From Aquimarina sp. BL5 (GTDB lineage: Bacteria; Bacteroidota; Bacteroidia; Flavobacteriales; Flavobacteriaceae): a stretch of DNA of 64,000 nucleotides. The translations under genes and the position numbers were made by a program. Under the pieces are notes generated by a model, which saw only the letters and a list, made by a program, of their open reading frames with translations, was not told the DNA's origin and did no database searches. The stretch is from positions 3,247,501-3,311,500 of the forward strand of contig NZ_CP031963.1 in the NCBI RefSeq assembly GCF_003443675.1, written 5' to 3'. Positions 26,054-35,332 of the stretch are shown here, in pieces. Within the stretch, counting starts at the first letter, position 1; every line of letters starts with the position of its first letter.

Positions 26054-29000
26054 ATGTACTCAAAAATTTTAAAACTTACATTAATTGCCTTTCTTATGAT
26101 CGGCAATTTCTCATCCTTAAACGCACAAACGTATAACGAGAAGTTATATGATGCATTAGAATATCGATTAGTTGGCCCTTTTAGAGGTGGTCGTAGTGCC
26201 GCAGTAACGGGAGTTCCTGGCAAACCAAATCTGTTTTATTTTGGTGCTACTGGTGGTGGAATATGGAAAACAACGGATGGTGGCCGTACCTGGGAAAACA
26301 TTTCCGATGGATTTTTTGGTGGATCAGTTGGTTCTATTTCCGTTTCTAAAAGTGATCCAAATGTAATTTACGTTGGTGGCGGAGAAAAAACGCTTCGTGG
26401 TAATGTATCTTCTGGATACGGAGTTTGGAAAAGTGTTGACGCAGGAAAAACCTGGATCCAATCAGGTCTTCCAAATAGTAGGCATATACCAAGAATAGCA
26501 ATACACCCAACCAATCCTGATATTGTATATACTGGTGTTTTAGGAAACATCTATAAGCCTACTCAAGATCGTGGGGTTTATAAAAGCATTGATGGCGGAA
26601 AAACTTGGAACAAAGTGTTATTTGCCAATCAGGATGCTGGAGCAGTTGATCTTACGCTAGACCCAAATAACCCAAGGATTTTATACGCATCTACCTGGAA
26701 TGCCAGAAGAACGCCATATAGTTTAAGCTCTGGAGGTAATGGTTCTGCGTTATGGAAAAGTACAGATAGCGGAAAAACCTGGAAAGAAATTTCAAAGAAT
26801 AAAGGATTCGCAAAAGATACATTAGGAATTATGGGAGTAACAGTTTCTCCTGTAAATAGTGAAAGAGTTTGGGCGATTGTAGAGAATAAAGAAAAAGGAG
26901 GTGTTTACAGAAGTGATGACGGTGGTGAAACCTGGAGCCAACTTAATAGTGATCGCAGCCTTCGTCAGCGTGCTTGGTATTACACCCGTATTTATGCTGA
27001 TCCTAGTGATAAAGACGTGGTATATGTAGTAAATGTATCATATCATAAAAGTAAAGATGGTGGAAAAAACTTTAGTAGTTTCAGAGCACCGCATGGTGAT
27101 CATCACGATCTTTGGATAGCCCCAGAGAATCCTAAACGTATGATTATGGGTGATGATGGTGGAGCACAAATCACCTATGATGGAGGAGAAACCTGGAGTA
27201 CCTATCATAATCAACCTACTTCTCAATTTTATCGAGTGACCACAGATAATAATTTCCCTTATAGAATTTATGCTGCTCAACAAGATAATTCTACTATTAG
27301 AATCAATCATAGAAGTACCGGAAGATCTATCTCTGAAAAAGACTGGGAGTCTACAGCTGGTGGAGAATCAGCACACATTGCTATAGATCCAAAAGATAAT
27401 GATATAGTATATGGAGGTAGTTATGATGGTTTTTTAACAAGAGTAAATCATAGGACAGAAACCGTAAGATCCATTAGTGTTTGGCCCGATAATCCAATGG
27501 GACATGGTGCAGAGGATATGAAATATCGTTTTCAATGGAATTTTCCTATCATGTTTTCTAAACACAATCCTAATAGACTTTATACCTTCTCTAATCAAGT
27601 TCACGTAACTGAAAATGAAGGTCAGAGCTGGGAAGTAATCAGCCCAGATCTAACCAGAAACGATCCCAGTAAACTTAAATCTTCTGGAGGTCCAATTACT
27701 CAAGACAATACTTCAGTAGAATATTACTGTACAATTTTTGCTGCTGCAGAAAGCCCTCTTAAAGAAGGCTTATTATGGACAGGAAGTGATGATGGATTAG
27801 TACATATAAGTCAAGATGGTGGAAAAAACTGGAGTAATGTAACTCCTAAAGGAATGCCAGAATGGATGATGATTAATAGTATAGAGCCTAGTAGTTTTAA
27901 TGAAGGTACTTGCTATATTGCAGGAACTCGCTATAAATCTGGTGATTTTGCTCCATATTTATACAAAACCACTAATTATGGACAGTCTTGGACAAAAATC
28001 ACTACAGGAATAGATAGTGAACATTTTACCAGAGTACTTCGTGCTGATCCAAAACGAAAAGGACTACTATATGCTGGTACCGAAACAGGAATGTATATTT
28101 CATTTGATGATGGATCTAATTGGAAACCATTTCAATTAAATCTTCCTATTGTCCCTATTACAGATCTAGCGATTAAAAACAACAATTTGATTGTTGCAAC
28201 ACAAGGAAGAAGCCTTTGGATCATTGATGATCTTACAGTATTACATCAACTTAAGAATAGTTACAAAACACAGGAAAACATCCTGTTTAAGCCAAAGGAT
28301 ACATACAGAATGAGGGGTGGTAGCATAAAAGGTTCTAAAACCGAAGGAACGAATCATCCAAGTGGAGTAATTACGTATTTCAATCTTAAAAACTTTGACA
28401 AGAAAAAAGATACTATTTCGCTTACTTATTTTAATACAAAAGGAGATACTATTAAATCGTTTAGCACCAGTGCAAAGGAGAAAAAAGATCAATTAGTTGA
28501 TCTAAAAAAAGGAGCAAATCAGTTTAACTGGAACATGCGAGGAGATGGTGCTGAAAAATTGAAAGGAATGATTTTATGGTGGGCAAATCTTAATGGCCCA
28601 AAAGCTGTTCCAGGAACCTATAAAGTAAGCCTGAATGTAAATGGAACAACAATTTCGCAACCATTTACCATCTTAGTTGACCCCAGAGCAGAAGCTACTG
28701 CGCAACAAATGCAACAGCAATTTGATTTTATAACTAGTGTAAACAAAACAGTAGATAACGCCCATCAATCCATCAAAAAAATTAGAAAAATCAATGAGCA
28801 ATTGAAGTCTTTCTCAGTACAGTATAAAGACGATGAGAAAACAAAAGATTTGGTGACAAAAGCTAAAGACCTACAGAAAAAGTTTGGTGAAATTGAAAAA
28901 GCATTATACCAAACAAAAAACCGTAGCGGTCAGGATCCTTTAAATTTCCCTATAAAATTGACAAATAAACTCGGACACTTAAACTCATTAGTAGGAATGG

Positions 29001-29161
29001 GAGATTTTGGACCTACAGCGCAAGATATTGCAGTAAAAAACGAATTGACTAAACAAATCGATGAGCAACTTACTGCTTTTGATAAATTAATTTCTGAGGA
29101 AATAAAAAGCTTTAATTCAGAATTCAATACCTTGCAACTTAATTATCTTTTTGTAGAGTAA
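26054..29161 (+). CDS. Secreted BNR/VPS10-like beta-propeller protein
   Basis: The 1035-aa product has a signal peptide (LIAFLMIGNFSSLNAQ, cleavage near 24) and then many Asp-box/BNR repeats (TTDGGRTW, SVDAGKTW, SIDGGKTW, STDSGKTW, SDDGGETW, SQDGGKNW) that build one or two beta-propellers over residues ~40-740. The C-terminal ~280 residues are beta-rich then helical. Annotated relatives are called sortilin-like or glycosyl hydrolases; enzymatic activity is unproven. No T9SS sorting domain is visible at the end, unlike the related protein at 42248-45967. It stands 3 bp before hemJ. Confidence 0.9.
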   Translation: MYSKILKLTLIAFLMIGNFSSLNAQTYNEKLYDALEYRLVGPFRGGRSAAVTGVPGKPNLFYFGATGGGIWKTTDGGRTWENISDGFFGGSVGSISVSKSDPNVIYVGGGEKTLRGNVSSGYGVWKSVDAGKTWIQSGLPNSRHIPRIAIHPTNPDIVYTGVLGNIYKPTQDRGVYKSIDGGKTWNKVLFANQDAGAVDLTLDPNNPRILYASTWNARRTPYSLSSGGNGSALWKSTDSGKTWKEISKNKGFAKDTLGIMGVTVSPVNSERVWAIVENKEKGGVYRSDDGGETWSQLNSDRSLRQRAWYYTRIYADPSDKDVVYVVNVSYHKSKDGGKNFSSFRAPHGDHHDLWIAPENPKRMIMGDDGGAQITYDGGETWSTYHNQPTSQFYRVTTDNNFPYRIYAAQQDNSTIRINHRSTGRSISEKDWESTAGGESAHIAIDPKDNDIVYGGSYDGFLTRVNHRTETVRSISVWPDNPMGHGAEDMKYRFQWNFPIMFSKHNPNRLYTFSNQVHVTENEGQSWEVISPDLTRNDPSKLKSSGGPITQDNTSVEYYCTIFAAAESPLKEGLLWTGSDDGLVHISQDGGKNWSNVTPKGMPEWMMINSIEPSSFNEGTCYIAGTRYKSGDFAPYLYKTTNYGQSWTKITTGIDSEHFTRVLRADPKRKGLLYAGTETGMYISFDDGSNWKPFQLNLPIVPITDLAIKNNNLIVATQGRSLWIIDDLTVLHQLKNSYKTQENILFKPKDTYRMRGGSIKGSKTEGTNHPSGVITYFNLKNFDKKKDTISLTYFNTKGDTIKSFSTSAKEKKDQLVDLKKGANQFNWNMRGDGAEKLKGMILWWANLNGPKAVPGTYKVSLNVNGTTISQPFTILVDPRAEATAQQMQQQFDFITSVNKTVDNAHQSIKKIRKINEQLKSFSVQYKDDEKTKDLVTKAKDLQKKFGEIEKALYQTKNRSGQDPLNFPIKLTNKLGHLNSLVGMGDFGPTAQDIAVKNELTKQIDEQLTAFDKLISEEIKSFNSEFNTLQLNYLFVE

Positions 29162-29164
29162 TAC

Positions 29165-29716
29165 ATGCAAGAATACTATAACTATATAAAAGCCCTGCAC
29201 CTCATCTTTGTGATAACCTGGTTTGCGGGGCTCTTTTATATTCCGAGATTATTTATCTATCAGATCGAAGCTTTCCAGAAACCTTCTCCTGACAAAGAAA
29301 TATTAGGTAATCAACTAAAATTAATGGCTAAACGTCTTTGGTATATTATTACCTGGCCTTCTGCCATTTTAGCAACAACCTTTGCTATTTGCTTACTAGT
29401 TTTAAGACCTGTCTTATTAGAATTGCCTTGGATGCACGTAAAATTGGGGTTCATTGTTTTACTTTTTATCTATCATTTAAAAAGTCACCAAATTTTCAAA
29501 CAACTTCAGGTTGGTGTTGTAAAATGGACTTCTAATCAAATGAGGTTATGGAATGAAGGTGCTACTATAATACTATTTGCTGTTATATTTTTAGTAATTG
29601 TTCGCGATGCTGTTAATTGGATTTATGGAGTTATCGGGATTCTTTTGCTTGCTGTTCTGTTAATGCTGGGCATTAAATTTTATAAAAGAGTAAGAGATAA
29701 AAATCCAGATGCATAG
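29165..29716 (+). CDS. hemJ: HemJ-family protoporphyrinogen IX oxidase
   Basis: The 183-aa product has four to five membrane helices. It carries the HemJ (UPF0093) signature KALHLIFVITWFAGLFYIPR with the conserved His12, and KLMAKRLWYIITWPSA in the middle. HemJ oxidises protoporphyrinogen IX to protoporphyrin IX, the step between HemF and HemH. It is only 3 bp after the BNR protein gene, an odd partner, and about 5 kb from hemH. No hemG or hemY is seen, so this should be the oxidase in use. Confidence 0.9.
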   Translation: MQEYYNYIKALHLIFVITWFAGLFYIPRLFIYQIEAFQKPSPDKEILGNQLKLMAKRLWYIITWPSAILATTFAICLLVLRPVLLELPWMHVKLGFIVLLFIYHLKSHQIFKQLQVGVVKWTSNQMRLWNEGATIILFAVIFLVIVRDAVNWIYGVIGILLLAVLLMLGIKFYKRVRDKNPDA

Positions 29717-29737
29717 TACAAATTTCGAATTTTAGAA

Positions 29738-30286
29738 TTGAGCTTATTTCCAAAAACATATAAAACTAAAAATGATCAGTCTGTCACTATCCGACAAGCT
29801 GTATCTGATGATGCCGAAAAACTATTAAAGCTCAAACTAGCATATCTAAAAAATACCGAAAGTTTGCCTTTGTTCGTAAATGAATACCCAAACGATATTC
29901 ATCAAGAAAGCGAGATGATCAAACGGTATCAATCAGAGAAAAACAGTATGATTTTAGTGGCCGTTTTCAAAGATGAGATTATCGGAAACATCGATCTTAC
30001 CGGAAGTTGGAGAAAAAAGATGCAACATACTGCAGTTATTGGAATGGGAATTGACATGAAATGGCAAAATTTAGGTATTGGCACTTTATTACTTCAGAAT
30101 ATTATAGACTGGGCAGAAGAAAATCAAATTTTGAAATCGATCTGGCTAGAAGTATATGCAAATAATGTATCAGGAGTTGCTTTATATAGAAAGCTTGGAT
30201 TCGAAAAATGCGGAATTCTTCCTAATTTCTTTCTGGAAAAAGGAGTATTCGTAGATAAAATTATTATGCATAAAGAAGTTGCTTAA
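29738..30286 (+). CDS. GNAT-family N-acetyltransferase
   Basis: The 182-aa product has the GNAT fold: VTIRQAVSDDAEKLLKLKLA at the N-terminus, the acetyl-CoA-binding loop GMGIDMKWQNLGIGTLLLQN, and a late LEVYANNVSGVALYRKLGFE motif. The start is TTG at 29738; no ATG gives a complete first strand. The closest look-alikes are ribosomal-protein or amino-acid acetyltransferases, but the substrate cannot be told. A terminator follows at 30290. Confidence 0.88.
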   Translation: MSLFPKTYKTKNDQSVTIRQAVSDDAEKLLKLKLAYLKNTESLPLFVNEYPNDIHQESEMIKRYQSEKNSMILVAVFKDEIIGNIDLTGSWRKKMQHTAVIGMGIDMKWQNLGIGTLLLQNIIDWAEENQILKSIWLEVYANNVSGVALYRKLGFEKCGILPNFFLEKGVFVDKIIMHKEVA

Positions 30287-30289
30287 AGT

Positions 30290-30318
30290 TAAAAACCTCC
30301 ATTAAAAATAGGTTTTTA
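30290..30318 (+). terminator. Terminator after the acetyltransferase gene
   Basis: AAAAACCT (30291-30298) pairs with AGGTTTTT (30310-30317) around an eleven-base loop, four bases after the stop codon. The 3' arm supplies the T tract. Confidence 0.65.
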
Positions 30319-30413
30319 GTGCGTTTCACTTGATCCTTCTGTATTCATAATTCTGCATTCGTAATTAGTTTGTATCTTCGTGTAATTTTTTAATCGAGTA
30401 CTGATATAAGCAT

Positions 30414-31274
30414 ATGATCAAATCCATGACAGGTTTTGGGAAGTCAATCCTTCAACTTCCTACCAAAAAAATTACTATTGAGGTAAAATCACTGAATAGC
30501 AAGAACCTAGACCTAAACGCAAGAATTCCCTCTCAATATCGCGAAAAGGAATTAGAAATGCGTAAGACCATTGCCAAAACCCTGGAAAGAGGTAAAGTAG
30601 ACTTTGGTTTATATGTAGAAGTTACTGCAGAAGAAAATTCTACTAAAATCAATGAGGATATCGTAAAAGACTATATCAAGCAACTAGAAACCATCTACAA
30701 TTCTGGAGATAAACTAGAAATGATGAAAATGGCCGTACGCATGCCAGATGCTTTAAAAACCGAACGAGCAGAAGTAGATAAAAAAGAGTTTGAAGCTATA
30801 AAAGGTGGTCTTCTGGAGGCTTTGGAGGCAATAGAAAACTATAGGCTTGATGAAGGAAAAGCTTTAGAAAAAGATTTCATAACTCGTATTAAGAATATTA
30901 GTGATTTGCTTACTAAAGTAATTGAAATCGATCCTGAACGTATTGAAGTAGTTCGCGAAAGATTACACAAAGCGGTTTCTGAATTAAAAGAGCAGGTAGA
31001 TGAAAATCGTTTTGAACAAGAATTGGTATACTATCTGGAAAAATTTGATATTACTGAGGAAAAAGTAAGACTCGCTAATCACTTGGAATATTTTACAACC
31101 ACTCTGAATTCTAAAGATTCTAATGGTAAAAAATTAGGATTCATCACACAAGAGATAGGTCGTGAGATAAATACTGTAGGTAGTAAATCTAATTATGCAC
31201 CTATGCAACAACTAGTTGTACAAATGAAAGATGAATTAGAAAAGATCAAGGAACAGTTATTGAATATTTTATAA
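30414..31274 (+). CDS. YicC-family endoribonuclease
   Basis: The 286-aa product begins MIKSMTGFGKSILQLPTKK, the YicC N-terminus. It carries the conserved EVKSLNSKNLDLNARIP and the C-terminal block TEEKVRLANHLEYF, GKKLGFITQEIGREINTVGS. YicC proteins are hexameric RNases reported to cleave small RNAs. The yicC-gmk-nadD order here is common in Bacteroidota. A TATCTTCG box at 30373-30380 may be the -7 element. Confidence 0.95.
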   Translation: MIKSMTGFGKSILQLPTKKITIEVKSLNSKNLDLNARIPSQYREKELEMRKTIAKTLERGKVDFGLYVEVTAEENSTKINEDIVKDYIKQLETIYNSGDKLEMMKMAVRMPDALKTERAEVDKKEFEAIKGGLLEALEAIENYRLDEGKALEKDFITRIKNISDLLTKVIEIDPERIEVVRERLHKAVSELKEQVDENRFEQELVYYLEKFDITEEKVRLANHLEYFTTTLNSKDSNGKKLGFITQEIGREINTVGSKSNYAPMQQLVVQMKDELEKIKEQLLNIL

Positions 31275-31352
31275 AAGTTAAAACACTTGATTAAAAATCA
31301 ATATCAATAGATATAAATAATCCTTTACCCCTTTTTGGTAAAATTTATATAG

Positions 31353-31925
31353 ATGAAACAAGGAAAACTTATAGTGCTGTCTGCACCATCAGGAAGTGGA
31401 AAAACTACATTAGTTAAATATTTATTACATAATGAGGAATTGAATTTAGATTTCTCAATATCCGCTGCTTCCAGAGAACCTCGAGGAGGAGAAATACACG
31501 GAAAGGATTATTATTTTCTTTCTCTAAGAGAATTTAAGGATAAGATCAAAGCAGATGAGTTTCTAGAATGGGAAGAAGTATATCGTGATAATTTTTATGG
31601 AACGCTGAAAACAGAAGTACAACGTATCTGGGATAAAGGCAAACATGTTATTTTTGATATCGACGTAGTTGGAGGACTAGATATTAAAAGAATTTATCCC
31701 GATAGAACACTTGCTATTTTTGTAAAACCACCTAGTATCGAAGAATTAAAAATCCGATTAAAGAAACGCAAAACTGAATCCGAAGATAAAATCAATATGA
31801 GAGTTGCTAAAGCCTCTACGGAGTTAGCAACTGCTCCGCAATTTGATGCTATCATAACTAATGATGATCTAGAAAAAGCAAAAGCGGAAGTCCTTCAGTT
31901 AGTAAAGAAATTTATTGTAGGATAA
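31353..31925 (+). CDS. gmk: Guanylate kinase
   Basis: The 190-aa product phosphorylates GMP to GDP. It starts KLIVLSAPSGSGKTTLVKYL (P-loop), then SAASREPRGGEIHGKDYYF (GMP-binding region), EWEEVYRDNFYGTLK and VIFDIDVVGG. Length fits. It stands 78 bp after yicC and 13 bp before nadD on the same strand. Confidence 0.98.
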   Translation: MKQGKLIVLSAPSGSGKTTLVKYLLHNEELNLDFSISAASREPRGGEIHGKDYYFLSLREFKDKIKADEFLEWEEVYRDNFYGTLKTEVQRIWDKGKHVIFDIDVVGGLDIKRIYPDRTLAIFVKPPSIEELKIRLKKRKTESEDKINMRVAKASTELATAPQFDAIITNDDLEKAKAEVLQLVKKFIVG

Positions 31926-31938
31926 TTCAATATATCTT

Positions 31939-32520
31939 ATGAAGAAAATAGGTTTATATTTCGGAACATTTAATCCTATTCATATAGGGCATCTGGCAAT
32001 CGCCAATCATATGGCAGAATATTCAGATTTAGATGAAATCTGGATGGTCGTAACTCCCCATAATCCTTTTAAAAAGAAAAGCTCTTTATTAGATAATACG
32101 CATCGCCTAGAAATGGTATATCGCGCTACAGAATCCTATTCTAAACTAAAACCAAGCGATATCGAGTTTAAACTACCGCAACCAAATTACACAGTAAATA
32201 CATTAGTTCATCTACAAGAAAAACACCCTGATTATCAGTTTAATTTGATAATGGGTGAGGATAATTTAAAAAGTTTTCATAAATGGAAAAACTATGAGGC
32301 TATACTAGAAAATCATCATATTTATGTATATCCGCGGATTTCTGAAGGAGCTATGGATCATCAATTTAAGAATCATCATAAAATTCATCTGGTAGCTGCG
32401 CCAATTATGGAGATATCTTCTACTTTTATACGAAAAGCTATTCCTGAAGATAAAAACATCAGACCTTTGTTACCAAAAGAAGTATGGGAGTATATTGATG
32501 AAATGAATTTTTATAAATAA
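31939..32520 (+). CDS. nadD: Nicotinate-nucleotide adenylyltransferase
   Basis: The 193-aa product makes deamido-NAD from nicotinate mononucleotide and ATP. Motifs: GLYFGTFNPIHIGHLAIANH (nucleotidyltransferase GxFxPxHxGH), WMVVTPHNPFKKKSSLL, LIMGEDNLKSFHKWKN and the late ISSTFIRKAI. It is cotranscribed with gmk. Confidence 0.97.
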   Translation: MKKIGLYFGTFNPIHIGHLAIANHMAEYSDLDEIWMVVTPHNPFKKKSSLLDNTHRLEMVYRATESYSKLKPSDIEFKLPQPNYTVNTLVHLQEKHPDYQFNLIMGEDNLKSFHKWKNYEAILENHHIYVYPRISEGAMDHQFKNHHKIHLVAAPIMEISSTFIRKAIPEDKNIRPLLPKEVWEYIDEMNFYK

Positions 32521-32527
32521 CACATTT

Positions 32528-33124
32528 TTATTGAGTTTTGTCTTTTACAACCGTAGTTTTTGACAAAAAATCATGAATTCCATTTTTTACAAATAAGAAT
32601 GAAAGTCTATCAAATGGAATCAGTCGGTAAAAGGTCCGAGCAATAATATCTCCATCTGTCGGTTTTTCTCCATTCATTTTTACAACTTTTGTTTTTGTAA
32701 TGAACTTTCCTATAGTTTTTTGAAATTTGATTTCCATGATCGCATAGTAAGCGATAAATGTTCCGAAAATCAAAATGTAACCAATTAGTGATATCACCAC
32801 TTGTTCCGTTGGTTGAATAAAAAATCCGATCAAAAAACTTATTATAAATGCTAAAACTAACCAAATCACAAAGTCAATAAGAAAATTTAAAAATCGAATT
32901 CCCGAACCAACAACATTTGAGTCAACTTCTTCTTTTTGTTTTTTTTCGACAATAGCTTTTTCCTTAATTTGTTCAAAGTCTGAAGTATCAATATTCCGTT
33001 TTTCAACTTCAGATTCAGCCGCTTTGATTGCAAAAGGATTATACTTTCCTCTATCTACTGTCAATATTTTTATCAATTCTTCGTCAGTCCGTTGGGACAT
33101 AACTTCTTGAAATTCGTTTTCCAT
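32528..33124 (-). CDS. RDD-family membrane protein
   Basis: The 198-aa product has a charged, helical N-terminal ~60 residues (MSQRTDEELIKILTVDRGK...). The RDD domain follows: GSGIRFLNFLIDFVIWLVLA, two more hydrophobic helices, then the conserved KFQKTIGKFITKTKVVKMNG and ARTFYRLIPFDRLSFLF. RDD proteins are membrane proteins of mostly unknown role, some linked to Na+/H+ exchange. It converges with nadD. Monocistronic. Confidence 0.88.
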   Translation of the reverse strand: MENEFQEVMSQRTDEELIKILTVDRGKYNPFAIKAAESEVEKRNIDTSDFEQIKEKAIVEKKQKEEVDSNVVGSGIRFLNFLIDFVIWLVLAFIISFLIGFFIQPTEQVVISLIGYILIFGTFIAYYAIMEIKFQKTIGKFITKTKVVKMNGEKPTDGDIIARTFYRLIPFDRLSFLFVKNGIHDFLSKTTVVKDKTQ

Positions 33125-33314
33125 TCAGTTTTATTGATGCTAACGCCGAATACACGAACTGGAATAAGGCAAATATCTGTATACCAATTGATCCATCTGC
33201 GTATTTTTACTTCTTATTTAATTTATAAAAATCAAGTACAGGAGCAAAGAAGAAATGACTTTTCGATCCTGCACTAAATTTTACTCTGATTTCATATATG
33301 ACATTAACGATAGC

Positions 33315-34256
33315 TTATTTTATTCTTACCGATTTTACTGTTTCAATATACTTGTTTTTCAAATCAATTTTATTAGTATATGCCGTTCCGATAAAGATCA
33401 TTGACTTTTCACCATTACTTAATACAACCTGATAAACAATACCATTAGTTCCCTTATGAGTCATTTTAGAGTCTAGAACTAAAGCATCGTATACACCTAT
33501 TTTCATTTCTTTTAATCGAGGAGATATCAATCCAATTCCTTTAGATTCATGTTTCCTAATTAGGTTTTCGGTATATGATTTTAATTCAGACTTATCCATT
33601 TTAGGTAAATCACCCAGAATAATTGAATTAGAAAACTCTTTTCCAGCATCTTCTTTTCCATTCTCCGAAAAAACAAACATATTTGTGGCTGATACCGAAT
33701 GTTTGAATTGAGTAATTCCCTTATTGAAGGTAAAATTTGCAAGTTCTAATTCATCTAATTTAATATCTTTATCATAATATATGGATTTCAATATTTCAAT
33801 TAATTCTAAGCGCCCTTTTTGATCGTGATATCCAGTTTGCGAATAAACAATTGTTGAGAAGTTTTCATCTCCAAATGATATAAGAAGAGCCTCTTTATTC
33901 GCTTCCAAGTTACCACCTTCTACAAATACTCCTGAAAAATTATTGAACTTTATATCACTTATAATATCATAAATACCGGATTCTTCTAATTTCATTTCTT
34001 TTCTACTTTGTATAAAAGATGTAGATGCTTCCATAAATTGAACATAATGATTTTCAGATTTTTGATATCTTTTTAATTCAGGGTAATATTTATAGTTATC
34101 CGGAATGATGGCAAAAAAACGAGTTCCTTTTACTCGTTTATGATTTTCATTTTTAGTAACGTGAACATCTTCTGCAAAAGGGTTTTTTCTTTTTGTTGCT
34201 TGAGCGCAGGAACTGAAAAATGCAATTAGAATTACATAAGTTATTTTTTTTATCAT
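33315..34256 (-). CDS. Lipoprotein, unknown function
   Basis: I prefer the Met codon at 34256 (313 aa, MIKKITYVILIAFFSSCAQA) to the upstream one at 34277, since it gives a compact lipoprotein signal with Cys at about 17. The rest is a mixed alpha/beta protein with KRVKGTRFFAIIPDNYKYYP and a late VYDALVLDSKMTHKGTNGIV. It resembles periplasmic domains of unknown function in Flavobacteriaceae; no catalytic motif is visible. Confidence 0.75.
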   Translation of the reverse strand: MIKKITYVILIAFFSSCAQATKRKNPFAEDVHVTKNENHKRVKGTRFFAIIPDNYKYYPELKRYQKSENHYVQFMEASTSFIQSRKEMKLEESGIYDIISDIKFNNFSGVFVEGGNLEANKEALLISFGDENFSTIVYSQTGYHDQKGRLELIEILKSIYYDKDIKLDELELANFTFNKGITQFKHSVSATNMFVFSENGKEDAGKEFSNSIILGDLPKMDKSELKSYTENLIRKHESKGIGLISPRLKEMKIGVYDALVLDSKMTHKGTNGIVYQVVLSNGEKSMIFIGTAYTNKIDLKNKYIETVKSVRIK

Positions 34257-34317
34257 TTTTTTAATTATCTCTAACACACATATATTTCAACTTCATTTAA
34301 CAGTAAAGTTTTAAATA

Positions 34318-35097
34318 TTATTTCCCAGGGAAATCCGCTTTTCTCTTTTCTAAAAAGGCAGTAGTTCCTTCTTTAAAATCTTCAGTCCCGAAACAATTAC
34401 CAAATTCTTTGATTTCTATTTTAAAACCATTAACACCATCTTCGTAAACCGCATTAACTGCATTAATAGCTGCGCCGATTGCAACAGACGAATTTCGCAT
34501 AATCTTACTAGCCAGTTTTTCTGCTAACGGCAATAACTCTTCCTGAGAAACTACGTAATTCACCAATCCATAATTCAATGCTTGATTAGCATCAATCATT
34601 CCTGCTGTCATGATCATTTCCATAGCTCTACCTTTACCTACTAACTGCGGTAAACGTTGCGTACCTCCATAACCTGGAATTACACCTAGAGATACTTCTG
34701 GTAATCCCATTTTAGCATTATCACTAGCTACTCTAAAATGTGCTGCCATTGCTAACTCTAATCCTCCACCTAATGCAAAACCATTAACAGCAGCAATTAC
34801 CGGTGTGGACAAATTAGCCACAAAATCAAAAAGTAGCTCCTGCCCTTTCGCAGCAAGCTGACCTCCTTGATCTACAGAAAAATTAGCGAATTCGCTAATA
34901 TCAGCTCCCGCTACAAAAGCTTTCTCCCCGCTTCCGGTAACGATAATTACTTTTGTCTTAGCGTCTTTATCTGCTGTACTGAAAGCATTGTGAAGCTCCT
35001 CAATAGTTTCCTTATTAAGTGCATTTAATTTTGAAGGACGATTGATGGTAATAGTTGTTATACCACCATTATGAGATGTGAGAATATTACTATACAT
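34318..35097 (-). CDS. Enoyl-CoA hydratase/isomerase (crotonase family)
   Basis: The 259-aa product has standard crotonase length and motifs: TITINRPSKLNALNKETIEE, FVAGADISEFA (oxyanion hole), NGFALGGGLELAMAAHFRVA with the first catalytic Glu, and GLPEVSLGVIPGYGGTQRLP with the second. It hydrates trans-2-enoyl-CoA in beta-oxidation or butyrate-type pathways. Partner enzymes are not in the window. It precedes the DUF4177 gene and a sensor kinase on the same strand, read last. Confidence 0.94.
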   Translation of the reverse strand: MYSNILTSHNGGITTITINRPSKLNALNKETIEELHNAFSTADKDAKTKVIIVTGSGEKAFVAGADISEFANFSVDQGGQLAAKGQELLFDFVANLSTPVIAAVNGFALGGGLELAMAAHFRVASDNAKMGLPEVSLGVIPGYGGTQRLPQLVGKGRAMEMIMTAGMIDANQALNYGLVNYVVSQEELLPLAEKLASKIMRNSSVAIGAAINAVNAVYEDGVNGFKIEIKEFGNCFGTEDFKEGTTAFLEKRKADFPGK

Positions 35098-35113
35098 TTT
35101 CTATATTGTTTGT

Positions 35114-35320
35114 TTATTGTTTTAAATCTCTTTCGAAGTATAAATAGAAGTACATTCCTATACCAAAATCTTCTACATCAGTGGACACTAATTTCCATCC
35201 ATCTTTAGCATAAAAATCCAGTTTTTCCTGAATATCTTTAGAGGAAGATTTTAAGATATGTTCTTTATCTAACGTTAGTTTTGAATAATAAATCAATGAT
35301 TCTAATTTGTACTCTTTCAT
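35114..35320 (-). CDS. DUF4177-like small protein
   Basis: The 68-aa product has YAKDGWKLVSTDVEDFGIGM, the DUF4177 hallmark (G-W-x-L-V-S then a late aromatic/charged strand YFYLYFERDL). No signal peptide; likely cytoplasmic. It lies 12 bp downstream of the sensor kinase stop and 16 bp upstream of the crotonase, so it is in the same transcript. Function unknown for the family. Confidence 0.8.
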   Translation of the reverse strand: MKEYKLESLIYYSKLTLDKEHILKSSSKDIQEKLDFYAKDGWKLVSTDVEDFGIGMYFYLYFERDLKQ

Positions 35321-35332
35321 AGTTTCAAGTAT

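Noticed and set aside
33125..33175. GGCGTTAG-like sequence upstream of the RDD gene as an integron attC core
   Set aside because: It does not fit GTTRRRY exactly, has no paired inverse core at the other end of the gene, and no integrase is present.
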